This document shows, piece after piece, positions 31,081-40,802 of a DNA stretch of 52,930 bases. This stretch comes from an uncultured Saccharofermentans sp. GTDB taxonomy: Bacteria > Bacillota > Clostridia > Saccharofermentanales > Saccharofermentanaceae. Location: the NCBI GenBank assembly GCA_905234715.1, contig CAJOJI010000003.1, positions 1-52,930 of the forward strand. Reading direction: 5' to 3'. The translations under genes and the position numbers were made by a program. Position 1 is the stretch's first letter. Each line of letters begins with the position of its first letter. The notes below the pieces were generated by a model. The model was not told the origin of the DNA. It did no database searches and saw only the letters and a program-made list of their open reading frames with translations.

Positions 31081-31620
31081 TTAAAACGCCACGTCTTTCT
31101 GACAGCCTTCGAGCATATACCACGAACCATTCAGTTCGTATACGACATAGTAGAAATCCGCTGTGGCGCTTTCTGTGTCTTTGCTGAAGAAAACGGTAAC
31201 CTTCTGGATCTGTATCCTTCCGACAGAAGAATACTCGAGTCCTGTAAGAAGACAGATGCCGGATCTCATGCTTGCCTCATCGTAACCGTTTGCGATCGTG
31301 TAATCCTTGTATCCCGTAGATGCAGTACCATTAACTACAGCATCGATCTTCATGACGTTTCTGTACTGTGTATAAAGATCGTCACCTGATGATTCACCAA
31401 GCTTATCCAAAAATCCTTCGGGATAGCATTTGTCGAACATTGCCCTGTTATCTGTAAACAAAGACTCAATATAAGCCCTTGCAACATATTCGCCTGATGT
31501 ATTGACCTGGTCCATCGTGACCTGAGGTTCGATCTGAGGGTCCTTGGACTTGCTTCCACAAGCCGTGAATCCGAAAACCAATACAAGTATCAGTGCAATA
31601 GCTGACAACGTCTTACGCAT
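31081..31620 (-). CDS. Predicted lipoprotein
   Basis: Lipobox LVLVFGFTACGSKSK. Confidence 0.65.
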   Translation of the reverse strand: MRKTLSAIALILVLVFGFTACGSKSKDPQIEPQVTMDQVNTSGEYVARAYIESLFTDNRAMFDKCYPEGFLDKLGESSGDDLYTQYRNVMKIDAVVNGTASTGYKDYTIANGYDEASMRSGICLLTGLEYSSVGRIQIQKVTVFFSKDTESATADFYYVVYELNGSWYMLEGCQKDVAF

Positions 31621-31621
31621 C

Positions 31622-32920
31622 TTATTCCTCCTGCCCGGTCATCTTCTTAACGTAATCAAGATACTCAATGATCTTGCGCTCATATCCGATGTCCGTAGGT
31701 TCATAGTATTTCTTTCCGAGTGTTTTATCGGTCATGTACTGCTGCTTGGTAATATGGCCCGGGAAGTCGTGCGGATACTTGTATCCGACGGAATAACCAA
31801 GGTCTTCCATACCCTTTGCAGGAGCATTTCGAAGGTGCATTGGAACAACACCCGTATCAGTATTGCTTGCATCATCAAGCGCCTTGTTTATAGCAAGGTA
31901 AGCAGCATTTGACTTAGGTGACGTTGCAACGGTTATGCACGCTTCAGCCAGAGGGATCCTTGCTTCAGGCATTCCGACTGATCTGGCGCACTCATGTGCT
32001 GCAACCGCAACAAGAAGAGCATTCGGATTGGCCATTCCGACGTCTTCTGCAGCGCATATCATTATCCTTCTGGCAAGGAACTCGATATCTTCTCCGGCTG
32101 CCAGAGCCCTGGCAAGGTAAAGTATCGCAGCGTCAGGATCAGAGCCTCTCATGGACTTGATCATAGCGCTTATGTTGTCGTAGTGGTATTCGCCGTCCTT
32201 ATCGAAAAGTACGGTCTTGGTCTGTATGCACTCCTTCATCACTTCATCCGTGATGGTAATTGATCCGTCAGCCGAAGGAGGCGTCGTGATGACTGCAAGT
32301 TCGATGCTGTTAAGAGCCGATCTTGCATCACCGTTGGAAGTCTCTGCGATCTTTATGAGGGTCTCATCGGAGATATTAACGTCCATCGAGCCGAAGCCTC
32401 TCTCTTTGTCATTCAAGGCATTTCTAAGCACCTTAACGATATCCTTGGCTTCAAGCGGTTTTAACTGGCAGACGGTAGATCTCGATACCAGAGCTTTGTT
32501 TACTTCAAAGAACGGATTCTCCGTTGTAGCACCGATCAATACAACAGTCCCGTCTTCCACGAACGGAAGAAGGGCATCCTGCTGCAGTTTATTAAATCTG
32601 TGGATCTCGTCTATGAAAAGGACCGTCTTGCGTCCTTCGGAAAGGAGCGGATTTGAAGCGTCGGATACTATCTTCTTGATGTCTGAAACGCCTGCAGTAA
32701 CCGCATTAAGCTGTTCAAATCTCGACTTGGTCGTATTTGCTATAACACGGGCCAATGCTGTCTTGCCGACTCCCGGAGGACCAAACAAAATGATCGAAGA
32801 CAGACGGTCTGCCTCGATCATTCGTCTCAACATTTTTCCTTTGCCGATAATATGCTCCTGACCCGCATACTCGTCCAATGTCAGAGGTGACATTCTGTAA
32901 GCGAGCGGTTTATCTTCCAT
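31622..32920 (-). CDS. rarA: Replication-associated recombination protein A (RarA/MgsA AAA ATPase)
   Basis: LAYRMSPLTLDEYAGQEHIIGKGKMLRRMI, FGPPGVGKTALARVIA, LFIDEIHRFNKLQQDALLPFVEDG. Confidence 0.95.
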   Translation of the reverse strand: MEDKPLAYRMSPLTLDEYAGQEHIIGKGKMLRRMIEADRLSSIILFGPPGVGKTALARVIANTTKSRFEQLNAVTAGVSDIKKIVSDASNPLLSEGRKTVLFIDEIHRFNKLQQDALLPFVEDGTVVLIGATTENPFFEVNKALVSRSTVCQLKPLEAKDIVKVLRNALNDKERGFGSMDVNISDETLIKIAETSNGDARSALNSIELAVITTPPSADGSITITDEVMKECIQTKTVLFDKDGEYHYDNISAMIKSMRGSDPDAAILYLARALAAGEDIEFLARRIMICAAEDVGMANPNALLVAVAAHECARSVGMPEARIPLAEACITVATSPKSNAAYLAINKALDDASNTDTGVVPMHLRNAPAKGMEDLGYSVGYKYPHDFPGHITKQQYMTDKTLGKKYYEPTDIGYERKIIEYLDYVKKMTGQEE

Positions 32921-32951
32921 AGTATCAGGGCATTAATCTATATCCCGGAGA

Positions 32952-34193
32952 TCAAACGATATCGGGATATACGGGATACTTATCAGTAAGAGCCTTAACT
33001 CTCTTGATAGATTCTTCCTTCTTGTTATCGTAATCGAAGATGCAGTCAGCAATGATGTTTGCAACTTCAACGAAGTCTTCTTCCTTAAAGCCTCTTGCTG
33101 TAGCAGCAGGTGTACCGATACGTACGCCTGATGTAACTGTCGGCTTCTCGGGATCGAAAGGAATTGTATTCTTGTTAGCTGTGATGTTTACATCATCAAG
33201 ACGCTCCTGGAGCATAGCGCCTGTAACTCCTGTGCCTCTCAGGTCGATGAGCATGAGGTGGTTGTCTGTACCGCCTGATACGAGGTTAACGCCTCTTGCA
33301 AGAAGAGCCTCGCTCATAGCCTTAGCGTTCTTAATGATCTGCTCTGCATAAGCTCTGAACTCAGGTGAGAGTGCTTCCTTGAAAGCAACAGCCTTAGCAG
33401 CGATGATGTGCATGAGGGGGCCGCCCTGCTGTCCGGGGAATACTGCGGAATTGATCTTCTTAGCATATTCCTCTTTGCACATGATGATACCGCCACGGGG
33501 TCCTCTCAATGTCTTGTGAGTCGTTGTTGTAACAAAATCAGCATACGGAACCGGATTGGGGTGAAGTCCTGCAGCAACAAGTCCTGCAATGTGAGCCATA
33601 TCTACGAAGAGGTATGCGCCGACTTCATCAGCGATCTCTCTGAACTTCTTGAAATCAATGATTCTCGGATATGCGGAAGCACCTGCAACGATTACCTTAG
33701 GCTTGCACTCAAGTGCCTTGGCACGGATTGCATCGTAGTCGAGCATCTGTGTCTTCTCATCTACCTGGTAGAACTCGGAGTGATATGTTCTGCCGGATAC
33801 GTTGATCTTCATACCGTGTGTTAAGTGACCGCCGTGTGAGAGGTCAAGTCCGAGGATAGTATCACCGGGCTCAAGAATAGCGAAGTAAACTGCTGTATTA
33901 GCCTGAGCGCCTGAGTGAGGCTGAACGTTAACGTGCTCTGCACCGAAAAGCTGCTTAGCTCTGTCGATAGCGAGCTGCTCTACGATATCCACATACTCGC
34001 AGCCGCCGTAATAACGCTTTCCCGGATAACCCTCAGCATACTTGTTTGTGAGCGGTGAACCTGCAGCTTCAAGAACTGCCTCAGAAACCATGTTCTCGGA
34101 TGCGATAAGCTCGATCTTGTTTCTCTGACGTCCGATCTCCTGCATTATTGCGGAATAGACTTCAGAATCCTCAGCCTTAATGTGGTCGTACAT
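32952..34193 (-). CDS. glyA: Serine hydroxymethyltransferase
   Basis: [36 protein letters not shown]; start trimmed to MYDHIKAED. Confidence 0.95.
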   Translation of the reverse strand: MYDHIKAEDSEVYSAIMQEIGRQRNKIELIASENMVSEAVLEAAGSPLTNKYAEGYPGKRYYGGCEYVDIVEQLAIDRAKQLFGAEHVNVQPHSGAQANTAVYFAILEPGDTILGLDLSHGGHLTHGMKINVSGRTYHSEFYQVDEKTQMLDYDAIRAKALECKPKVIVAGASAYPRIIDFKKFREIADEVGAYLFVDMAHIAGLVAAGLHPNPVPYADFVTTTTHKTLRGPRGGIIMCKEEYAKKINSAVFPGQQGGPLMHIIAAKAVAFKEALSPEFRAYAEQIIKNAKAMSEALLARGVNLVSGGTDNHLMLIDLRGTGVTGAMLQERLDDVNITANKNTIPFDPEKPTVTSGVRIGTPAATARGFKEEDFVEVANIIADCIFDYDNKKEESIKRVKALTDKYPVYPDIV

Positions 34194-34349
34194 ATATAAT
34201 CCTCCTGATGGGGTAATAATCAACGCGTAATATTTTATTATAAGGGTCAAGTTCAATCAAGCCGAAAAGGATATAAAGAAGTATATTTCGTGCATAGATT
34301 TTATCTATGTTTCCGCTTGGTTTTTCGGTAAAAAATCACCTGAGGGACT

Positions 34350-35378
34350 TCAGATCTTGTAGATCTCGTCAGCAGAAGGAGCCGGCATGGGTCTTATGAC
34401 ACCATCAAGACCAATTGTCCTGGCACCTTCAGAGGCATCAGTGAACTCTCCGATGACAGTTGCTCTTATGCCCTGTTCTTCCAAAGCCTTAATGACCTTG
34501 TCAGGTTCAGACGAAGCTATCATAAGCGCACCAGAAGAAATGAGCCTGAACGGATCAAGTCCCAAAGCATCACAAATTGCCTTTGAACAGTCTGTAAAAG
34601 GGACCAGTCTCTGGTCAAGCGTAACACCAACCTTCGAAAAGTCTGCCATCTCAAAAGCAGCGCCCTCTACACCGCCTTCAGTAACGTCATGCATGAGGTT
34701 GACACAGGATCTGGGGAACCCGTCATCTCTTAAGGCGCCTGTCTCTGAAGCCAAAGGACCTAATATGGTTCCTTCCCTTACAACGGAAATAAGGCTGCTG
34801 TATGTCCTGGCCTCTTCGATATACTCATCAGGGACTTTACCCTTCAATTTGTCTGCATGCTCATTAGCGGCAATAAAGCTGCCTTCGATAGCTGCTGTCT
34901 TGGTGATTATAAGCTTATCTCCGGGCTTCGCATGTCCCAAAGGAACAGGGCTTCCCTTTTCAACTACGCCGAACGCAGTGGAAATTACAACGAACCTGTT
35001 TACGCAGTCAGATACTTCCGTATGGCCGCCAACGATGTCTACACCGAGTTTACCGGCCTCACGGCTTGCCTGGTCAACTATGGAACTTATCTCTTCTTCT
35101 GTTGAATCCGGAGGAGCAATAATGACGATGAGAATGCCTGTGGGAGCAACTCCGCAGGCTGCTATGTCATTGCATGAGACATGGATTGCAAGAGTACCGG
35201 ACTCACTTCCGCCTGCAGTAATGGGGTCGGATGAAGTAACCAGAAGATTCTCACCTGTCTTAAGCCATGCGCAGTCAGCACCGATTCCGGCACCTGAGAG
35301 CGTATTGCTGGACAGCTTAGGAAGTCTTGATAAAACAAGAGATTCAAGCTGCTCGTCTGTAAGCTTTCCTATTCTCAA
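34350..35378 (-). CDS. AIR synthase-related / HypE-like ATP-binding protein
   Basis: GIGADCAWL...TSSDPITAG...LAIHVSCNDIAACGVAPTGILIVII...GVDIVGGHTEVSD. Confidence 0.8.
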   Translation of the reverse strand: MRIGKLTDEQLESLVLSRLPKLSSNTLSGAGIGADCAWLKTGENLLVTSSDPITAGGSESGTLAIHVSCNDIAACGVAPTGILIVIIAPPDSTEEEISSIVDQASREAGKLGVDIVGGHTEVSDCVNRFVVISTAFGVVEKGSPVPLGHAKPGDKLIITKTAAIEGSFIAANEHADKLKGKVPDEYIEEARTYSSLISVVREGTILGPLASETGALRDDGFPRSCVNLMHDVTEGGVEGAAFEMADFSKVGVTLDQRLVPFTDCSKAICDALGLDPFRLISSGALMIASSEPDKVIKALEEQGIRATVIGEFTDASEGARTIGLDGVIRPMPAPSADEIYKI

Positions 35379-35402
35379 AGCTTCCTCCTATGTTCCGCAA
35401 GA

Positions 35403-36605
35403 TCAGAACGGATCGATGACAATATCTTCTGTACCGAGAACACCGGCTTCGACCAGTGACTCTATATCAAGGTCTTTTTCAGCCTCGATTATATCCTCAG
35501 GATGAGGATGTGTCTTCGGATGCTTTGCAACAAACACCGTGCAGCAGTCCTCATAAGGAAGGATAGATGTCTCAAAAGCGCCGATATTTCTTGAAATATC
35601 GCATGTAGCCTGCTTATCGATTCCGATAAGAGGTCTTAAGATAGGCATCTTAACGACTTCGTTTGTTGCTGCGATCGCTTCCATCGTCTGTGAAGCAACC
35701 TGGCCCAGGCTCTCACCTGTGATAAGGCACTTGCAGTCGTTCTTCTGAGCAAGACGCTCTGCTATCTGGAGCATTACGCGGCGCATTGTTACCGTAAGCA
35801 TATCCTGCGGCGAGTGCTTATACAAATCAAGCTGGATCTGTGTAAAGTTAACAATATGAAGTGTCATTCTTCCGGAGAAGCCTGATACGATCTTTGCAAG
35901 GTCGATTACCTTCTGCTTTGCAAGATCGCTCGTATAAGGATATGAGTGGAAATAAACCGCATCCAAAGGCATTCCTCTGGTAGCCATCATGAAACCGGCA
36001 ACAGGGCTGTCGATACCGCCGGACAAAAGGAGCATTCCCTTTGCACAGGATCCGACAGGAAGGCCTCTGTGAGCCATCATCTTGCCTGAATAAACATAAT
36101 TGGATTCACGGATCTCGACATTCAGAATAAAGTCGGGATTCTTGACCTTAACTGAAAGATTCGGGAATTTCTGAAGGATCTGATATCCGAGTTCTTCGCA
36201 GATCTCAGGTGAGGTCATGGGGAAAGTCTTGTTTCCGCGCTTGCTCTCAACCTTGAATGTCGTATAGCCGGGATTGTTTTCGAGAAGTTCCTGAACGCAA
36301 ATAAATGCGTTCTCCTTAATGGACTCAAAGTCTCCCTCAAACTTCCTGGCAAGGCTTACGGAAACGATACCGAAAACCTGGCATACGGCCTTCATTATGG
36401 CTTCAGCCGAAGCCATGGACTGGAAATTCGGGTTATCCTCTTCCTTTGGTTCGATCCAGATCCTGCTCTGGCTCTGATATATCTTCAGATTACCGAATTT
36501 CTTAAGTCTGTACTTAAGGTTGCTCTTAAGCTGGATCTCAAAAGAACCTCTGTTAAGTCCTTTGAGGGTTACCTCACCCATCCTTGCCAAAAGGACATTT
36601 GCCAT
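35403..36605 (-). CDS. thiI: tRNA 4-thiouridine synthetase ThiI
   Basis: LLLSGGIDSPVAGFMMATRGM PP-loop, THUMP-like N-terminus, GESLGQVASQTMEAI. Confidence 0.94.
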   Translation of the reverse strand: MANVLLARMGEVTLKGLNRGSFEIQLKSNLKYRLKKFGNLKIYQSQSRIWIEPKEEDNPNFQSMASAEAIMKAVCQVFGIVSVSLARKFEGDFESIKENAFICVQELLENNPGYTTFKVESKRGNKTFPMTSPEICEELGYQILQKFPNLSVKVKNPDFILNVEIRESNYVYSGKMMAHRGLPVGSCAKGMLLLSGGIDSPVAGFMMATRGMPLDAVYFHSYPYTSDLAKQKVIDLAKIVSGFSGRMTLHIVNFTQIQLDLYKHSPQDMLTVTMRRVMLQIAERLAQKNDCKCLITGESLGQVASQTMEAIAATNEVVKMPILRPLIGIDKQATCDISRNIGAFETSILPYEDCCTVFVAKHPKTHPHPEDIIEAEKDLDIESLVEAGVLGTEDIVIDPF

Positions 36606-36615
36606 ATTTATATCC

Positions 36616-37755
36616 TCACTTCACCAGAAATTGATCGTAAATCTCATCTACACGCTTAATGAACTCAACTGCTTCATCCATAGTATTATACCTGGAGAAA
36701 CTGAGCCTTACAGCGTTTGCGGCAGTCTTCCTGTCAACGCCCATCTCGAGAAGAACATAAGAAACTTTCTTCTGCTTGGCTGAGCAGGCTGATACCGTCG
36801 AAACATATATGTCGTAGATCTCAAGACAATGAAGCATCGTCTCTGATTCAAAACCTTCAAAAGAAACATTCAATACGTAAGGAAGCGAATCGTCAGGAGA
36901 CAGTATCTTTGCGCCTCTTTCAGCAAGTTCTTTACGGAGATAAGAGTTGATCTTCAGGACCTCCGAACGTGCCTCATCGATCTCAGATGACACTTCCTTC
37001 AATGCCGCAAGGAAGGCTCCTGCAAGCACTGGACTCTGGGTACCAGAACGCATACCCTCCTGCTGTCCGCCTCCGAGGATCAAAGGATCGATCTTTACGC
37101 CTTTTCTGATATAAAGAACTCCGTTGCCCTTGACCGAATGGATCTTGTGGCCGGAGAAAGAACACATGTCTGCACCCATGGCTGACAAATTTATGGGCAT
37201 CTTTCCCAATGCCTGAACACAGTCAAGGTAGATTGCAGTATCGGGCGATACAGCTTTAATAGTCTTAGTTATTTCTTCGAAAGGAAGTACGGAACCCGTC
37301 TCATTGTTTACGAGCGTGAAGCATGCCAGGGCAACTCCGCCCTTCTTAAGTTCCTCTTCAAGACTCCCGATAACAGGCTTTCCGTCCATTCCGACCTTAA
37401 CATATCTGATCTCATAGCCGAGCTTGGACAGATACTCAAGACATTCAAGAGTAGCCTTATGCTCCGTCCTTGTGGAGATAACGGCATTTCCCGCACGCTT
37501 GTTGCGGCTCATGTAGCCCTTGATAGCCGTATTGGCACTCTCGGTCGCACATGACGTGAAATATATCTCCTCGGATTTAGCACCGAGAAATTCTGCCGTT
37601 TCTTTCCTGATGCCTTCGTAAAGCTCTGCAGCCTTATTGCCGAGCTTGTGAAGAGCTCCCGGATTTGCGGATAAAGAATCCTCCGTGAGTTCGATAATTC
37701 TGGCCTTTACTGCGTCAGAAACAAAGGTAGTTGCACTGTTATCAAAGTAAATCAT
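36616..37755 (-). CDS. Cysteine desulfurase (NifS/IscS family)
   Basis: IYFDNSATTFVSDAV, SFSGHKIHSVKGNGVLYIRKG, STVSACSAKQKKVS (catalytic Cys loop). Confidence 0.93.
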   Translation of the reverse strand: MIYFDNSATTFVSDAVKARIIELTEDSLSANPGALHKLGNKAAELYEGIRKETAEFLGAKSEEIYFTSCATESANTAIKGYMSRNKRAGNAVISTRTEHKATLECLEYLSKLGYEIRYVKVGMDGKPVIGSLEEELKKGGVALACFTLVNNETGSVLPFEEITKTIKAVSPDTAIYLDCVQALGKMPINLSAMGADMCSFSGHKIHSVKGNGVLYIRKGVKIDPLILGGGQQEGMRSGTQSPVLAGAFLAALKEVSSEIDEARSEVLKINSYLRKELAERGAKILSPDDSLPYVLNVSFEGFESETMLHCLEIYDIYVSTVSACSAKQKKVSYVLLEMGVDRKTAANAVRLSFSRYNTMDEAVEFIKRVDEIYDQFLVK

Positions 37756-37835
37756 GGATATACATTATATATTAGCGGGCTTATTACGCAACTGACAATT
37801 TGGCATATGTCCGCATAGAATGGCACTTCCGTCAG

Positions 37836-38081
37836 TTACCATTTACCATAAGGGCACTTTCCTTTCCTGGTGGCTGCCCTTATCTCAACATAGCAGCCGC
37901 AGGCAAGGCATGTTCCCTGATTGATCTTTTCGCACTCTTTGCAGATCCCTAGCCTTTTGGATGTTGTCTCATCAGAAACAAGCTCTTCCGGGGGAAGAGC
38001 TTGGATTCCTTCAACAATGATCTTTTCGTATTGTTCTCTGCTGAAATCTTTAAGAAGACAGCGCGTGCAGAACTTCGGCAT
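37836..38081 (-). CDS. Small cysteine-rich protein (DUF6171-like)
   Basis: MPKFCTRCLLKDF...GICKECEKINQGTCLACGCYVEIRAATRKGKCPYGKW. Confidence 0.65.
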   Translation of the reverse strand: MPKFCTRCLLKDFSREQYEKIIVEGIQALPPEELVSDETTSKRLGICKECEKINQGTCLACGCYVEIRAATRKGKCPYGKW

Positions 38082-38083
38082 TA

Positions 38084-39595
38084 TCAGATCTCTACTTCGA
38101 TATGCATTACGCTTGATGCGGGGATCTTGAAGCTGAGCTTGTCGCCTTCGAAGCTTATGCCGTCGAAAGCCTTCTCGCTTACCACGTCAGGTTCATCGAA
38201 CGTATTGTGGTCGTCCATCTTGCCGCCTACGACAGTCGCCTTAACGGACTTGATGCTGTTGCCCATGAGCGTGCTGCTTACATCGTAAGCTTCAGAGCAA
38301 GAGAGGTTGCCCAATGTAATATGGATCTTGCCGTCCTTATCCTTGGATACTGACTCATGGAGATTAGGTACCATGTACTGATCCTCTAGTCCGATCTTAT
38401 CCGTATTAACAGAGCTCTCTACCAATGTGCCGTCCTGATGGCAGCTGAACATCTTGAAGACATAGTATGTAGGAGTCTTGATCATCTTGTTGCCTTCTGT
38501 GAGGATAACTGCCTGAAGGACGTTTACAAGCTGTGCGATGTTAGCCATCTTGACTCTCTTGCAGTGCTTATTGAAGATGTTGAGGTTGATACAAGCAATG
38601 AGAGCATCTCTTATCGTGTTCTGCTGATAGAGGAATCCGGGGTTGGTTCCTTCCTCAACGTCATACCATGTGCCCCACTCGTCTACCATAAGACCGATCC
38701 TGCAGTCGGGATCGTATCTGTCCATGATTGCGGAATGCTTCTCGATGAACTCTTCCATTGCAAATGTCTTTGCAAGAGTCATGTACCATTCCTTGTCGTT
38801 GAATCCTGTTGCGCTACCCTTGTGATCCCAGTCATAAGGAAGTGTGTAGTAATGAAGCGTAAGACCATCCATGTAACCGAAGTTCTGAGGGAAAGAACCC
38901 TGCTGTCTGAAGCACTCTCTCAAGAGTGTCTCTGTCCAGTTATAGTCCTTATCGGTAGGGCCTACCGCGAGTTTCTTGATCTTCTCGTTCTGATCGTAGT
39001 TCTTAACGAATGTCTGATACTGCTTATAGAGGTTTGCATAGTACTCGGGGACCATGTTTCCGCCGCATCCCCAAGTCTCGTTTCCTACAGCAAAATAATC
39101 AACAGTCCAGGGCTTCTCCCTGCCGTTTGCTCTTCTGAGGTCTGCCATGGGAGACACACCGTCAAAGGTCATGTACTCTACCCATTCGCTCATCTCACGG
39201 ACAGTGCCGCTGCCGACATTTCCATTGATGTAAGTCTTGCATCCGAGCTGCTCGGCAAGTTCCATGAACTCGTGTGTACCGAAGCTGTTGTCCTCAGTAA
39301 CGCCGCCCCAGTTAGTATTGATCATCTTCTTACGGTTTTCCTTGGGACCGATGCCGTCCTTCCAGTGATACTCGTCTGCAAAGCATCCGCCCGGCCAGCG
39401 CAGAACGGGGATCTTCATCTCCTTGAGCGCCTCAACGACGTCATTACGCATACCATTTGTATTAGGAATATCGGAGTTCTCTCCGACATAGATACCTTCA
39501 TAGATGCATCTTCCGAGATGCTCTGAAAAATGTCCCTGGATCTCAGGGTTGATGTGGCCTATTTCTTTTTCTGTGTTGATGAAAAGATTGTACAT
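38084..39595 (-). CDS. GH51 alpha-L-arabinofuranosidase
   Basis: [52 protein letters not shown]. Confidence 0.93.
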   Translation of the reverse strand: MYNLFINTEKEIGHINPEIQGHFSEHLGRCIYEGIYVGENSDIPNTNGMRNDVVEALKEMKIPVLRWPGGCFADEYHWKDGIGPKENRKKMINTNWGGVTEDNSFGTHEFMELAEQLGCKTYINGNVGSGTVREMSEWVEYMTFDGVSPMADLRRANGREKPWTVDYFAVGNETWGCGGNMVPEYYANLYKQYQTFVKNYDQNEKIKKLAVGPTDKDYNWTETLLRECFRQQGSFPQNFGYMDGLTLHYYTLPYDWDHKGSATGFNDKEWYMTLAKTFAMEEFIEKHSAIMDRYDPDCRIGLMVDEWGTWYDVEEGTNPGFLYQQNTIRDALIACINLNIFNKHCKRVKMANIAQLVNVLQAVILTEGNKMIKTPTYYVFKMFSCHQDGTLVESSVNTDKIGLEDQYMVPNLHESVSKDKDGKIHITLGNLSCSEAYDVSSTLMGNSIKSVKATVVGGKMDDHNTFDEPDVVSEKAFDGISFEGDKLSFKIPASSVMHIEVEI

Positions 39596-39711
39596 AGGGG
39601 ACCTCTCTATAGTCAGAATAGTAAAAGTATAACTTTTTTACTTTTGCGATAATACCCTTCAATCGTCACATAATTACCCGACAAATTTTTAATCCTGCAA
39701 AAATATTAATA

Positions 39712-39738
39712 CCCTTCGTTCTATAAGTGAACAAAGGG
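39712..39738 (-). terminator. Terminator that probably served the displaced tRNA gene
   Basis: Minus strand CCCTTTGTTC-ACTTATA-GAACGAAGGG followed by TATTAATATTTTTG; lies just 3' of the tRNA-like CCA end. Confidence 0.6.
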
Positions 39739-39748
39739 CATTGTATTT

Positions 39749-39776
39749 TGGTGCAGATGGCGGGACATAACCCCAC
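39749..39776 (-). other. Partial tRNA 3' end (probable tRNA-Leu), candidate attachment site / left boundary of the integrative element
   Basis: Minus strand GTGGGGTTATGTCCCGCCATCTGCACCA: T-stem GTGGG/CCCGC, acceptor 3' strand CATCTGC, discriminator A, CCA; no body of a tRNA follows. Confidence 0.65.
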
Positions 39777-39846
39777 AAAAAACGCGTTATCGAAAACATC
39801 AATAAAATCAAGGTTTTCACGGTTTAAGCAATGGTAAATTTTCGCA

Positions 39847-39879
39847 ACTTACCAAAAACTTACCAAAAATTTACCAAAA
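39847..39879 (+). repeat. Three tandem 11-bp direct repeats
   Basis: acttaccaaaa / acttaccaaaa / atttaccaaaa, contiguous. Confidence 0.9.
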
Positions 39880-39919
39880 TAGTTTATTGATGAACAAAAT
39901 CAAAAAGGAGTCTGACACT

Positions 39920-39950
39920 CATGACCGGATCACTCCGGTCATGTTTTTTT
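39920..39950 (+). terminator. Strong Rho-independent terminator with no upstream plus-strand CDS
   Basis: CATGACCGGA-TCAC-TCCGGTCATG-TTTTTTT, perfect 10-bp stem. Confidence 0.85.
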
Positions 39951-40057
39951 GTTCCGATTTTACAATCTAGAAAAACGCATATTGCCACCCTCTTCAGTGT
40001 TCATTTTAGGGTGGCGTTTACTTTATTCAATTAAAGAATGACTGATTGGAGGATTTT

Positions 40058-40453
40058 ATGACTTTTAAGAACAGAAAACATGCAGAAAGATTCTTTATAA
40101 CAGTGGATGACCAAAAACTGATGGAATCTAATGAGCCAGAACTCATGGCTTCTGTCTATCTACCCACCTGTTACAAAAGAGTTTGGAAACACTTTGAAAA
40201 TGCTCTTAACAAGAAAAACGGCATCAAACCTGAAGTTTTTGAGAACTTCGTACCCCAAAACGCTTCAGAACAAGCAATTGTTACTGCTGCTTATGATTTG
40301 TATTTCTTTGGAGACTGTATAAATCTTACAGATTTAACTGATAGAGATATGGTTCCTGACAGTGCTTTCCTGGCTATCTGTAATGCAATCGGTTATCTCA
40401 GATACGGATTCAAGTCCACCACGAATATATCTGCAGTCACAAATTACGACTAA
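40058..40453 (+). CDS. Small accessory protein (possibly DUF6075-like)
   Basis: MTFKNRKHAERFFITVDDQ; RBS ggagg upstream of ATG 40058; family resemblance from memory only. Confidence 0.55.
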   Translation: MTFKNRKHAERFFITVDDQKLMESNEPELMASVYLPTCYKRVWKHFENALNKKNGIKPEVFENFVPQNASEQAIVTAAYDLYFFGDCINLTDLTDRDMVPDSAFLAICNAIGYLRYGFKSTTNISAVTNYD

Positions 40454-40484
40454 ATAAATATAAGTATATTAAAGGAGACACAAT

Positions 40485-40802
40485 ATGCCCACTATGCGCA
40501 GAATCCTCGGAAAGCGAGGAAGAACTACTATTCCATTCGAATTTAGACAGATTTTGGACCTAAAACATAATGACGTCCTTACTTTTGCTATGAACGATGA
40601 CAAAACATGTGTCGTTATTACCAAAGAAAAGATCTGTACTGACTGCATCAAATATGTTCCATACGGAAAAGATATCTCTCTTGATGATTTTCTTTCCAAG
40701 ATGAACAGGGACGAGATGCTCCAGACCATAGCAGCCTTATCCAAGGCTCTTGTCAGCAAGGAGGATAGACATGAGGCTCAAGATTTATCAGATCGATCAT
40801 AA
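40485..40802 (+). CDS. AbrB/SpoVT-like DNA-binding protein
   Basis: MPTMRRILGKRGRTTIPFEFRQILDLKHNDVLTFAMNDDKTCVVITKE; RBS aaaggag. Confidence 0.7.
   Translation: MPTMRRILGKRGRTTIPFEFRQILDLKHNDVLTFAMNDDKTCVVITKEKICTDCIKYVPYGKDISLDDFLSKMNRDEMLQTIAALSKALVSKEDRHEAQDLSDRS

Noticed and set aside
34387-35505. 372-aa plus-strand ORF
   Set aside because: Antisense to the AIR-synthase-like and thiI genes; Ser/Pro/Ala-rich shadow translation.
38438-39526. 362-aa plus-strand ORF
   Set aside because: Fully antisense to the well-supported GH51 arabinofuranosidase; no recognisable domain.
39847-39879. CRISPR array
   Set aside because: Repeats are 11 bp and contiguous with no spacers; no cas genes in the window.
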